Positions 1 through 5,900 of a DNA stretch of 9,307 nt are shown here, one piece after another; the stretch's first letter is position 1; the number at the start of each line of letters is the position of its first letter. This DNA is from Acidimicrobiaceae bacterium (GTDB lineage: Bacteria; Actinomycetota; Acidimicrobiia; Acidimicrobiales; RAAP-2): positions 1 through 9,307 of the forward strand of contig PMAL01000120.1 in assembly GCA_003152555.1 (NCBI GenBank). Reading direction: 5' to 3'. The notes under the pieces are model-generated. The model had not been told where the DNA came from, ran no database searches, and was given only the letters and a program-made list of their open reading frames with translations. Both the position numbers and the translations under genes were made by a program.

Positions 1-619
1 ACAATCCACCGATTGTCTTGTCGTTGGGAACTGCGCTCCAAATGCTTGCGTACACTGCCTCAATGTCTTCCAGTCCCCAGAAAAAGTGATAGGTCCACTT
101 GTACTTCGTCGACGGCGAGGCACCACGACCGAAGAACCACGACTGCCAGGGTGCCACTGTGCTTATACAGGGAATTCTGTTTGCCTCACACTGATCAGAA
201 ACTGGATTCGTGGTATCGGGGGTTGACGAGACCAACATGACATCAATCTTGTCGTTCTTAATGAGATCCTCCGCCACCGTCGCGGCGGTTGCGTCAGTTG
301 ATTGGCTGTCCTTAACAATGACCTCTATGGGATAGTGCACGCCCCTAATGGTGAGGCCCTTTTTCAGATACGGCTTCAACGCGGAAATGACAAAGGCGTC
401 AGCTGCCCCAAAAGGAGCGAGTGGCCCTGTCTCCGGACTGACGTATCCAAACTTGATGGTTCGACCAAGGCTTGTGGCTCCTGCTGGCAACGCTTGTTCC
501 ATTTCCAGCGCCCCACTCAATCCCACTGCCGCGATGCTCGCGAGACTGCCCTGCAGCACTGTCCTTCGACTAACTCCTCGAGATGACGGCTTGATTGACT
601 GTTCGTGATTATTGTCCAT
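1..619 (-). CDS. ABC transporter solute-binding protein, branched-chain amino acid/aromatic type (5' part only)
   Basis: The minus strand from an ATG at 619 stays open to the window edge and encodes 206 residues plus one base. The family usually has about 380-430 residues, so roughly half the gene is here. Residues 17-24 (SRRTVLQG) form a twin-arginine-like motif, followed by a hydrophobic stretch to about residue 40, so Tat export is likely. I see no lipobox cysteine. The mature part begins with TIKFGYVSPETGPLAPFG (from about residue 54), the first strand and ligand loop typical of the Peripla_BP_6 (LivK-like) fold. Further on come a DSQSTDATAA segment and a DVMLVSSTPDTTNPVSDQCE segment, as in this family. 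A strong Shine-Dalgarno (GGAGGGG, complement of 626-632) supports the start. The ligand cannot be read from sequence. The neighbouring aromatic-catabolic genes suggest an aromatic compound or acid, but an amino acid or amide ligand is equally possible. It diverges from the dioxygenase gene at 1403. Confidence 0.85.
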   Translation of the reverse strand, partial: MDNNHEQSIKPSSRGVSRRTVLQGSLASIAAVGLSGALEMEQALPAGATSLGRTIKFGYVSPETGPLAPFGAADAFVISALKPYLKKGLTIRGVHYPIEVIVKDSQSTDATAATVAEDLIKNDKIDVMLVSSTPDTTNPVSDQCEANRIPCISTVAPWQSWFFGRGASPSTKYKWTYHFFWGLEDIEAVYASIWSAVPNDKTIGGL

Positions 620-653
620 GTGGTTCCCCTCCAACCCTCGTTACTCTTCGCAG

Positions 654-668
654 CAACATATCATGTTG
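654..668. promoter_or_regulatory. Inverted repeat over the candidate -10 (possible operator)
   Basis: CAACAT-ATC-ATGTTG forms a perfect 6-bp inverted repeat with a 3-base centre. It covers the candidate -10 box of the solute-binding protein gene. That position is typical of a repressor operator, but the element is short and could be chance. Confidence 0.3.
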
Positions 669-683
669 TCGGACAAAAGTCAT
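655..683 (-). promoter_or_regulatory. Candidate promoter of the solute-binding protein gene
   Basis: Read on the minus strand, ATGACT (683-678) and TATGTT (660-655) are separated by 17 bases and resemble a -35/-10 pair. The -10 lies 35 bases upstream of the ATG at 619. The motif order and spacing match the candidate promoters at 1315-1343 and 3798-3826. This is a sequence match only; each box departs from consensus. Confidence 0.4.
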
Positions 684-1134
684 TGGTTTTTCTCGACGCT
701 TGAATGAACCAAGTCCATTTCCACTTGGAGGGATCGGCTGACCATTTCCGCCAAATCCCGCTGACGACAGGAATTTTTCGAACTTCGACATTTCAAAATT
801 CCCTTCAGCCGAAGCTCAAGTTCTCCGAAATGCAAGATAAAAACACCTTGAGATTGAATTGACGGTGGCGTACGAAGAAAAGGGCATAATTTTCGCATCT
901 CTTCCGGGGCGCGAATTCCGATTGGAACGGCGGCGAAAATCAGTCAGTGTTTCCGGTCAATACTCAAACGACGCTCCAAAAAAGTCGAACCACGTGTGGT
1001 CAATGCACGAGCAGAAAGAAGTAGTTCAATGGACACTAGCGACAGCGGCCAGCGCTGGCTGTCGAACTCACGAAATGTGATAACTGCTCGTGGCGATTCG
1101 AGTCATCAGGCCGCTCATCATTTCAACCACCGCG

Positions 1135-1189
1135 TTGACAGAATCTTGCGGTGCTGTTGGCCCGAGTTCAGTCCCTTGACAGAGGTGCT
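1135..1189 (+). repeat. Imperfect direct repeat, TTGACAGA plus GGTGCT
   Basis: TTGACAGA occurs at 1135-1142 and again at 1176-1183. Each copy is followed by GGTGCT, at 1150-1155 after seven extra bases in the first copy and directly at 1184-1189 in the second. The copies start 41 bases apart, close to four helical turns. They could be paired regulator sites or the remains of a small duplication. No TATAAT-like box lies at promoter spacing from either TTGACA. Confidence 0.35.
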
Positions 1190-1314
1190 CCGAAACCGGC
1201 AACACTCGAACCGTCGCGTGAAGCGTTACATTCGCCGGTCGCCTCGGTAGGCGGTTACGAGTCCCACGGCTCAAAATGAACCGGAACCGAGAAGAAGATC
1301 TCAAAGCGGAGCAC

Positions 1315-1343
1315 TTGACTTTCTGCCCTAGATGGTCAATGAT
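1315..1343 (+). promoter_or_regulatory. Candidate promoter of the VOC dioxygenase gene
   Basis: TTGACT (1315-1320) and AATGAT (1338-1343) are 17 bases apart, a sigma70-like arrangement with five and four consensus matches respectively. The -10 lies about 60 bases before the ATG at 1403, giving a 5' leader of about 50 bases. Confidence 0.45.
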
Positions 1344-1345
1344 TG
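1337..1345. promoter_or_regulatory. Small inverted repeat CAAT-G-ATTG over the candidate -10
   Basis: The 9-base palindrome CAATGATTG covers the candidate -10 box of the dioxygenase promoter. A repressor bound here would block transcription, as MarR-type MhqR does for quinone-responsive mhq genes in Bacillus. At this length chance occurrence is likely, and no regulator gene is visible nearby. Confidence 0.22.
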
Positions 1346-1402
1346 CCAATGTTCAGGTAATTGAATTTTGTACGACCAAAGAATCTACCTCTGGGGGAAA
1401 TA

Positions 1403-2362
1403 ATGAGTGAATCCCGATCCATTGAACGACACCACCACATCACATTGTGCGTGGGAAAAGCGCAAGAAGACTACGACTTCCATACCAAGGTGCTTGGTCT
1501 GAAGAGCGTGAAAAAGACAGCACTGTACGACGGCGACGTGCCGATCTACCACCTCTACTACGGCAACGACGTGGGCCTCGAGTCAACGCTCGTGACCACG
1601 TTTCCAATGCGCCAATCGGGACGTATGGGTAAGCAGGGCACGAACCAGACCAAGGTACTCATGCTGTCGATTCCTTCCGGATCTATTGGTTACTGGAACG
1701 AACGGCTGACCAGCCACGGCTTTGACGTCAAAGAGTACGAACTCTTCGGCGAAAAGCGCCTGCGCTTTGCGCACCCGTGCGGCATTGAGTACGACCTGGT
1801 TGAAGTTGAAGGCGACCCGCGCGCGCCGCACTCCAACGGCCCGGTGCCCGTAGAGCACGGGATTCACGGCACGCACGGCATCACGGTGTCGGTCCTTGAC
1901 CTCGGACTGTCGGCCGACTTCATGAACGCCGGATGGAACGGTCGACTCACCAACGAAGATGACGACAACGCCCGATTCGAGGTTGGTAACGGCGGATCCG
2001 GCGCCATCGTGGACTTCGTCGCCGAGCCCCGTCGCAACCAGGCCGGTTGGATGTACGGCGAAGGAATTGTCCACCACACCGCGTTCCAGGTGGCCGACTA
2101 CGACGTGCAAGACACCGTCAAGCACAGCCTCGTGGGCATGGGCTTCACTGACGTGTCGGACCGCAAGGATCGCGGTTACTTCGACTCGGTCTACGTGCGC
2201 ACCCCGGGCGGCGCGATGTTCGAGGCCTCGGTCTCCAAGCCGACAGGCTTCACAATTGACGAAGCGTACGAGGACCTCGGCAAGAGCATGCAGATCCCTC
2301 CCGTCTTCGAAGACCAGCGTGACTTCCTCATTGGCTACCTGGAGCCGCTGCAGTACTCGTAA
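1403..2362 (+). CDS. VOC-family ring-cleaving (extradiol-type) dioxygenase, PcpA/LinE/MhqO-like
   Basis: This encodes a 319-residue protein with two tandem vicinal-oxygen-chelate modules, about residues 8-150 and 155-305, the usual length and layout for PcpA, LinE and MhqO. These are Fe(II) enzymes that open the ring of (chloro)hydroquinones next to one hydroxyl. The expected metal ligands are visible: His12 (HHHITLCV), His225 (VHHTAFQV) and Glu274 (GGAMFEAS). Their spacing matches the PcpA ligands known from structure (His11, His227, Glu276). The family motif YVRTPGGAMFE precedes the C-terminus. The frame opens upstream at a TTG (1361), but the ATG at 1403 has GGGGGAA (1393-1399) at good distance and starts the protein just before the first VOC strand. 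The nearby maleylacetate reductase fits a hydroquinone-type substrate. Substrate identity (hydroquinone, substituted hydroquinone or other) is inferred, and a quinone-detoxifying role like that of MhqO is also possible. Confidence 0.85.
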   Translation: MSESRSIERHHHITLCVGKAQEDYDFHTKVLGLKSVKKTALYDGDVPIYHLYYGNDVGLESTLVTTFPMRQSGRMGKQGTNQTKVLMLSIPSGSIGYWNERLTSHGFDVKEYELFGEKRLRFAHPCGIEYDLVEVEGDPRAPHSNGPVPVEHGIHGTHGITVSVLDLGLSADFMNAGWNGRLTNEDDDNARFEVGNGGSGAIVDFVAEPRRNQAGWMYGEGIVHHTAFQVADYDVQDTVKHSLVGMGFTDVSDRKDRGYFDSVYVRTPGGAMFEASVSKPTGFTIDEAYEDLGKSMQIPPVFEDQRDFLIGYLEPLQYS

Positions 2363-2387
2363 GCTCCACGACTCAGATTGCTCGGTT

Positions 2388-2425
2388 ATGAACTATCGCC
2401 CTCCATGTGGGGGGCGATAGTTCAT
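2388..2425 (+). terminator. Strong hairpin between dioxygenase and hydrolase genes (terminator or attenuator)
   Basis: ATGAACTATCGCCC (2388-2401) pairs perfectly with 2412-2425, giving a 14-bp stem and a 10-base loop. It begins 25 bases after the dioxygenase stop and ends 16 bases before the hydrolase Shine-Dalgarno. No run of T follows, so it is not a classical intrinsic terminator. It may partly terminate, or protect and process a shared transcript. Confidence 0.6.
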
Positions 2426-2441
2426 TAGAGTCACTTCAACC

Positions 2442-2448
2442 AAAGGAG
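2442..2448 (+). promoter_or_regulatory. Ribosome binding site that points to an ATC start
   Basis: AAAGGAG is a near-perfect Shine-Dalgarno sequence. The codon five bases downstream is ATC (2454-2456), in frame with the hydrolase. No standard start codon in this frame lies within reach. Confidence 0.65.
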
Positions 2449-2453
2449 TTCTC

Positions 2454-3107
2454 ATCAGCCCCGAAAAGAATCCCCATCGTTCCCTACCCTTCGCCTACGC
2501 CGGCGCCGAAGTTTCAGAAGCCCCGCTGGTACTCGTCACGGTCCACGGGCGCACGCTGAGTCCCGAGTACATGATCACGAATTGCGTTGAGCGACTGGGT
2601 CGCCCGGACCTCGCCTACGTCCTACCGGCCGCCGAGGGCAACACTTGGTACCCGACCACGTTCCTCGCGCCGCTCGAGGAGAATCAACCAAAACTGGACT
2701 TCGCCCTGGAGCGAATGCAGGACGCCCGCGAACTCATCAACGGCGACGGCGTTGATGACGACCACATCCTCTGGCTCGGTTTTTCCCAGGGAGCCTGTCT
2801 GGTGACCGAATTCGTCGCCCGGACCCCGGAACGATTCGCCGGTCTCATTTGCCTCACCGGCGGCCTCATTGGGCCATCGTTCGACTCGCTGACCCGGCCC
2901 CAGAACGTGTCGAACCTGCCGGTCTTCATGACCGTCTCAGATCACGACGAATTCATCCCCCTTGAGCGCGCCGAAGACACCAGCCGACTGTTCCAGCAGG
3001 CGGGCGCCGACCTCGAATTTGTGGTGACCCCCAACACGGCCCACGAGATTGTCGATGACGCGATTAACCGAGCTCGCGAACTGCTTGACGAGATGGTCCC
3101 GCTGTAA
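2454..3107 (+). CDS. Phospholipase/carboxylesterase-family alpha/beta hydrolase, MhqD-like, probable ATC start
   Basis: This encodes a serine hydrolase of about 217 residues in the small phospholipase/carboxylesterase family. Counting from the ATC at 2454, the N-terminal strand and oxyanion region is VLVTVHGRTLSP (about residues 26-37), the nucleophile is Ser111 (LGFSQGACL), the acid is probably Asp165 (SDHDEFIP) and the base His197 (NTAHEI). The first in-frame ATG (2571) would cut off that strand and leave 178 residues, so it is unlikely to be the start. Between the upstream stop at 2418-2420 and 2571 there is no ATG, GTG or TTG in frame. An excellent ribosome site, AAAGGAG (2442-2448), sits five bases before ATC. 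The gene follows the VOC dioxygenase in the same direction, as mhqD follows mhqO in Bacillus. It may hydrolyse an ester, lactone or thioester derived from the ring-cleavage product, but the substrate is unknown. Confidence 0.8.
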   Translation: MSPEKNPHRSLPFAYAGAEVSEAPLVLVTVHGRTLSPEYMITNCVERLGRPDLAYVLPAAEGNTWYPTTFLAPLEENQPKLDFALERMQDARELINGDGVDDDHILWLGFSQGACLVTEFVARTPERFAGLICLTGGLIGPSFDSLTRPQNVSNLPVFMTVSDHDEFIPLERAEDTSRLFQQAGADLEFVVTPNTAHEIVDDAINRARELLDEMVPL

Positions 3108-3121
3108 ATCCGCCCAGACAT

Positions 3122-3157
3122 CACAACACCGGCTGGCGTGTGCCAGCCGGTGTTGTG
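3122..3157. terminator. Bidirectional hairpin terminator between convergent genes
   Basis: CACAACACCGGCTGGC (3122-3137) pairs perfectly with 3142-3157 around a GTGT loop, a 16-bp GC-rich stem. It starts 14 bases after the hydrolase stop and lies 26 bases beyond the stop of the convergent membrane-protein gene, so it can serve both. Neither side carries a strong T-run. Confidence 0.75.
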
Positions 3158-3183
3158 CACTGCAAATACTTCAAAATCGGTGG

Positions 3184-3726
3184 TTACGTTAAGGCCGGAT
3201 CATCTAACGCGAGCGGGTTATACAGCGCCCCTAGGTTGACCCCATATAGGAGGTGCCACGCGTAGATCGCGAAGACGAGCTTCCATCCCTCGGCGTGAAT
3301 ACCACCGAATCCAACGTTGTATCCCCTGTAGTAGACGTACGGCACGAGGAATGCTGCCGAAATGGTACCTAGGAGAATCGTCGAGAACACAATCGCCTTG
3401 CCCATGTTCATCATTGGCGTTACAACCTTTCCCATCATCGGGAAGAAAAACAGGGCAAAGAGCAACGCAAAGATTATGCAGTCCAGTCCATGGAAGAACT
3501 CCCCCATTACGAACTGAACGACAAATGAACCCTTTGGGTCAATCGTCGCACCGGTGGCCTGAGGCCAGTTAAGCGCGGGAAGTCCCACGCCTGGAAACCA
3601 AATTCCCCACAACGTTGTGAGTTGACCTGCGATTACGCCTGCCCAAACCGCGGCCCCAATTGGATGTTTGGTTACCCAAACTCTCCACGAGTGGCCGGCA
3701 TTAAGGCCGCCTAATGTATTGTTCAT
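3184..3726 (-). CDS. Small four-helix membrane protein, family not recognised
   Basis: This encodes a 180-residue protein from an ATG at 3726, with GGGGGAA in the Shine-Dalgarno position. Four hydrophobic segments lie at about residues 22-44, 78-97, 108-130 and 148-168, so it should be an integral inner-membrane protein. A roughly 30-residue polar stretch separates helices 1 and 2. Glycines, aromatic residues and some charged or polar residues sit at helix edges (GEFFHGLD near 75-82, YAWHLLYGVNLGALYNP near 155-171), which is more than a simple anchor needs. There is no N-terminal signal or known transporter motif that I recognise. It lies downstream of the catabolic operon on the same strand, 146 bases after the dioxygenase stop, with its own candidate promoter. 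Its codon use looks richer in A+T than that of the operon, hinting at a separate origin. Uptake or efflux of the aromatic compound, or a quinone-linked role, are guesses. Confidence 0.75.
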   Translation of the reverse strand: MNNTLGGLNAGHSWRVWVTKHPIGAAVWAGVIAGQLTTLWGIWFPGVGLPALNWPQATGATIDPKGSFVVQFVMGEFFHGLDCIIFALLFALFFFPMMGKVVTPMMNMGKAIVFSTILLGTISAAFLVPYVYYRGYNVGFGGIHAEGWKLVFAIYAWHLLYGVNLGALYNPLALDDPALT

Positions 3727-3749
3727 TTAGTAGTTCCCCCAATTTTGCT

Positions 3750-3826
3750 TAAGTCAACTGCTTGCCATTTGGCACAACTTTTTGTACGACAGGGTTAATC
3801 ATCCACGCAATCGTTAGGTAAGTCAA
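3750..3826 (-). repeat. Two copies of TTGACTTA upstream of the membrane-protein gene
   Basis: The 8-mer TTGACTTA (minus strand) occurs at 3826-3819 and 3757-3750. The upstream copy contains the candidate -35 box. The downstream copy lies in the leader, 23 bases before the start codon. They may be coincidence or a repeated binding site. Confidence 0.25.
3798..3826 (-). promoter_or_regulatory. Candidate promoter of the membrane-protein gene
   Basis: On the minus strand TTGACT (3826-3821) and GATGAT (3803-3798) are 17 bases apart. The -10 lies about 70 bases before the ATG at 3726. The arrangement is nearly the same as at the dioxygenase promoter (TTGACT, 17 bases, AATGAT), which suggests the two genes may respond together. 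Confidence 0.45.
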
Positions 3827-3849
3827 GCCCATTTACCTGCCAGTACAAC

Positions 3850-3862
3850 TACCGAGCCGGTA
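3850..3862. promoter_or_regulatory. Short inverted repeat after the hydroxyquinol dioxygenase stop
   Basis: TACCG-AGC-CGGTA is a 5-bp inverted repeat 10 bases beyond the dioxygenase stop codon. It is too short for a convincing terminator. It lies just upstream of the membrane-gene promoter, so it could be a weak hairpin, an operator, or chance. Confidence 0.15.
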
Positions 3863-3872
3863 ACGGGCCTGA

Positions 3873-4697
3873 TTAGGACCCTTCAGCGTCGAGCACGAGG
3901 TCAAAAACTGCCGTTCCGTTATTCATGTCAATAATGAGGCTTTCGCGTACACCGAACACCGCGTCTCGGCTCAGATTGGGTGAATCAGCATCAAAAGCGT
4001 GCGTTATCAGGGTTTTAAATCCTGGGCAGCTCACCATGAAGTGCGTGTGTGCCGGACGCCAAGCGTGGCGTCCCGAGGCGTGCAGCAACTGGCCTACCGG
4101 GCCGTCGGTAGGTATCTGATAGTCCACGGGACGGGTGGTGAGGATCTCAAACCGGCCATCTGGACCGGTTTCGAAGACTCCGCGATAGCTCATTGGCGGA
4201 CTTTCGGGATCCTGCACGTCATACAAACCGTTGGGCGCGACCTGCCATACGTCGAGGCGAGCGTGGTCGAGCGGGTGGCCCGCGGCGTCGCGAACGGTGC
4301 CCGAAAAGACGATGGCCTCGCCGGCGTTGCCCTCTCGGGCAATCGACGCGCCCATGGGAAATTGCGGAGCGCCGGCCACGTAGAAGGGGCCAAAGACGGT
4401 TGGATCGGTCGCCGCGTCCGAGGGCAGTTGGTTCAACATTTCGACCAGCATCGACACGCCCAGGGTGTCCGAGAGCAGGATGAACTCCTGGCGCACGTCG
4501 TCGCACTTTTGTCCGGTCGCGGTGAGGAAGTCAATGCCGGCCTTCCACTCTTCGCGAGTCAGCTTGGTCTCTTCGACAAACGCGTAGATGTGCTTCACTG
4601 CCGCGCGGAGAATCTCCACGAGACGCGGGTCCATCTGCTCGTTAAAACTGGCCTGGACCTCCTTTAAGTGGTCAGCGGTCGTGATCTTGCTGGTCAT
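3873..4697 (-). CDS. Hydroxyquinol 1,2-dioxygenase (intradiol ring cleavage)
   Basis: This 274-residue enzyme opens hydroxyquinol (1,2,4-trihydroxybenzene) between its adjacent hydroxyls to give maleylacetate. Residues 1 to about 95 form the helical N-terminal dimerisation domain of catechol-type intradiol dioxygenases. A beta-sandwich follows, starting near PTVFGPFYVAGAP (99-111). The four Fe(III) ligands are visible: Tyr159 (PNGLYDVQD), Tyr193 (DYQIPTDGPVG), His217 and His219 (WRPAHTHF). Their spacing closely follows that of the structurally known Nocardioides simplex enzyme (Tyr164, Tyr197, His221, His223). The start at 4697 has a good ribosome site (AGAGGAAG). It is the last gene of the catabolic operon, 21 bases after the thiolase stop. 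The maleylacetate reductase in the same operon supports hydroxyquinol over catechol as substrate, since catechol would yield muconate and need a cycloisomerase, which is absent here. Chlorocatechol or hydroxyquinol analogues remain possible. Confidence 0.9.
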   Translation of the reverse strand: MTSKITTADHLKEVQASFNEQMDPRLVEILRAAVKHIYAFVEETKLTREEWKAGIDFLTATGQKCDDVRQEFILLSDTLGVSMLVEMLNQLPSDAATDPTVFGPFYVAGAPQFPMGASIAREGNAGEAIVFSGTVRDAAGHPLDHARLDVWQVAPNGLYDVQDPESPPMSYRGVFETGPDGRFEILTTRPVDYQIPTDGPVGQLLHASGRHAWRPAHTHFMVSCPGFKTLITHAFDADSPNLSRDAVFGVRESLIIDMNNGTAVFDLVLDAEGS

Positions 4698-4718
4698 GGT
4701 TCTTCCTCTCTCTAAGAA

Positions 4719-5900
4719 TCAGCGCGCGTCAAGCACGACGGCGATGCCCTGGCCCACACCGATGCACATGGTGGCGAGTCCCCACCCGCCGCCTCGGCGC
4801 TTCAGTTCGTGCGCCAGGGAGGTGAGAATCCGGGCGCCGGACGCCCCAATCGGATGACCAATGGCGATTGCTCCCCCGTTGGGGTTGACTTTTTCGGGAT
4901 CAAGATCGGGCCAGCATTGCAGGCACGCCAGTGCCTGGGCGGCGAACGCTTCGTTCAGTTCAATGACACTCAAGTCTTCCCAGCCAATGCCGGCACGGGC
5001 TAACGCAGTGTTCGCCGCCTCGACCGGAGCGATACAGAATCGCTCGGGTTCAACGCCGCTGAGCGCGCGACTCGCGACTCGAGCCAGTGGCGTGACGCCG
5101 TGGTGCTCCAGCGCCGACTCACTCATCATGAGAATTGCCGCGGCGCCGTCGTTCAGGGGCGACGAATTGCCTGCCGTCACCGAGCCGTCGGTGCGAAATA
5201 CTGGCTTTAATTTGGCGAGGGCCTCAACGCTCGAGTCGGGCCGCACGCACTCGTCCGTGGTGAGGGAAGTCTCTGGCACGAGGACCGTCTCGTCATCAAA
5301 GGCTCCCGCTTTCCAGGCGGCCGCGGCCCGGTGGTGGCTGCGCGCGGAAAATTCATCTTGCGCGTCGCGCGAGATGGAAAACTCGTTTGCCGTGATCTCG
5401 GCGCCTTCGCCCAGCGGCACCGTCCACTGGGAATCGAACTTGGGATTGACCATTCGCCATCCGAGCGTGGTCGAGTACATGGTCGCGTGGTCGCGTGGGA
5501 ACGGCCGATCCGGCTTGGGCACCACCCAGGGAGCGCGGGTCATTGACTCGACGCCGCCGCTCACCAGTACGTCGGCGTCGCCACTCTCCAATTCCCGACT
5601 GGCTTGAATGACTGCTTCGAGGCCAGATCCGCACAGCCGGTTGACCGTGCTGCCGGGTACGCAGACAGGCAGGCCCGCGAGCAGTGACGCCATGCGCCCG
5701 ACGTTTCGATTCTCCTCGCCCGCGCCGTTGGAATTGCCGAACACCACGCCGCCAATCGACGAGGTGTCCACGCTCGGGTGGCGCTCAAGTAGCGACAAGA
5801 TCGTGCTCGCGGCGAGGTCGTCGGGCCTAACGTTGGCCAGGGCCCCCCCGATCTTTCCCAACGGTGTGCGGACGCAGTCAACTATGAAAGAGGAACCCAT
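4719..5900 (-). CDS. 3-Oxoadipyl-CoA thiolase (acetyl-CoA C-acyltransferase)
   Basis: This 393-residue thiolase, close to the usual 390-400, should cleave 3-oxoadipyl-CoA with CoA to succinyl-CoA and acetyl-CoA, the last step of the pathway. The active-site cysteine is Cys90 (VNRLCGSGLEA). Other signatures are ELNEAFAAQ, NPNGGAIAIGHPIGASGAR with His349, and the second cysteine Cys379 (TMCIGVGQG). The thiolase N-terminal and C-terminal halves are both complete. The ATG at 5900 shares one base with the TGA of the preceding maleylacetate reductase (TGATG), so translation is probably coupled; the upstream Shine-Dalgarno is weak. Sequence alone does not separate 3-oxoadipyl-CoA thiolase from a general acetyl-CoA acetyltransferase. 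The assignment rests on its position next to CoA-transferase and maleylacetate reductase genes. Confidence 0.88.
   Translation of the reverse strand: MGSSFIVDCVRTPLGKIGGALANVRPDDLAASTILSLLERHPSVDTSSIGGVVFGNSNGAGEENRNVGRMASLLAGLPVCVPGSTVNRLCGSGLEAVIQASRELESGDADVLVSGGVESMTRAPWVVPKPDRPFPRDHATMYSTTLGWRMVNPKFDSQWTVPLGEGAEITANEFSISRDAQDEFSARSHHRAAAAWKAGAFDDETVLVPETSLTTDECVRPDSSVEALAKLKPVFRTDGSVTAGNSSPLNDGAAAILMMSESALEHHGVTPLARVASRALSGVEPERFCIAPVEAANTALARAGIGWEDLSVIELNEAFAAQALACLQCWPDLDPEKVNPNGGAIAIGHPIGASGARILTSLAHELKRRGGGWGLATMCIGVGQGIAVVLDAR

Larger units (their letters stand above)
620..1402. other. Long divergent intergenic region without a supportable gene
   Basis: About 780 bases separate the divergent starts at 619 and 1403. 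The region is visibly richer in A+T than the flanking genes. The open frames within it are short (at most about 90 codons), mostly overlap one another on both strands, and give translations I cannot match to any family. It holds candidate promoters at its two ends, an imperfect direct repeat at 1135-1189, and small inverted repeats. Its length would suit a control region, a small RNA or a decayed regulator gene. The minus-strand frame 1349-1068 was considered as regulator debris but cannot be supported. Confidence 0.6.

Noticed and set aside
609..791. A possible 60-residue leader peptide gene (minus strand) overlapping the start of the solute-binding protein gene.
   Set aside because: The ribosome site is weak, the composition is unremarkable, and it spans the candidate promoter of the next gene. 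No stalling or regulatory motif is evident.
859..890. TTGACG followed by CATAAT as a plus-strand promoter.
   Set aside because: The spacer is 20 bases, too long for a standard promoter, and no gene follows.
1231..1280. tRNA-like T-arm sequence (GGTTACGAGTCCC) near a small stem.
   Set aside because: The T-loop has an extra base and no matching acceptor, D or anticodon arms could be built around it.
1068..1349. A 93-codon minus-strand frame whose end (ELGPTAPQDSVNAVVEMMSG) faintly recalls the C-terminal helix of an IclR-type regulator.
   Set aside because: The resemblance is limited to a short amphipathic stretch. No helix-turn-helix or effector domain can be found in any frame around it, so I do not call a pseudogene.
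1583..2125. A 180-codon open frame on the minus strand inside the VOC dioxygenase gene.
   Set aside because: The plus-strand frame has all metal ligands and the full family length. The antisense translation matches nothing I recognise and has no supporting ribosome site.
3999..4667. A 222-codon open frame on the plus strand opposite hydroxyquinol dioxygenase.
   Set aside because: The minus-strand product has all four iron ligands and complete domains. The plus-strand frame is its reverse shadow.
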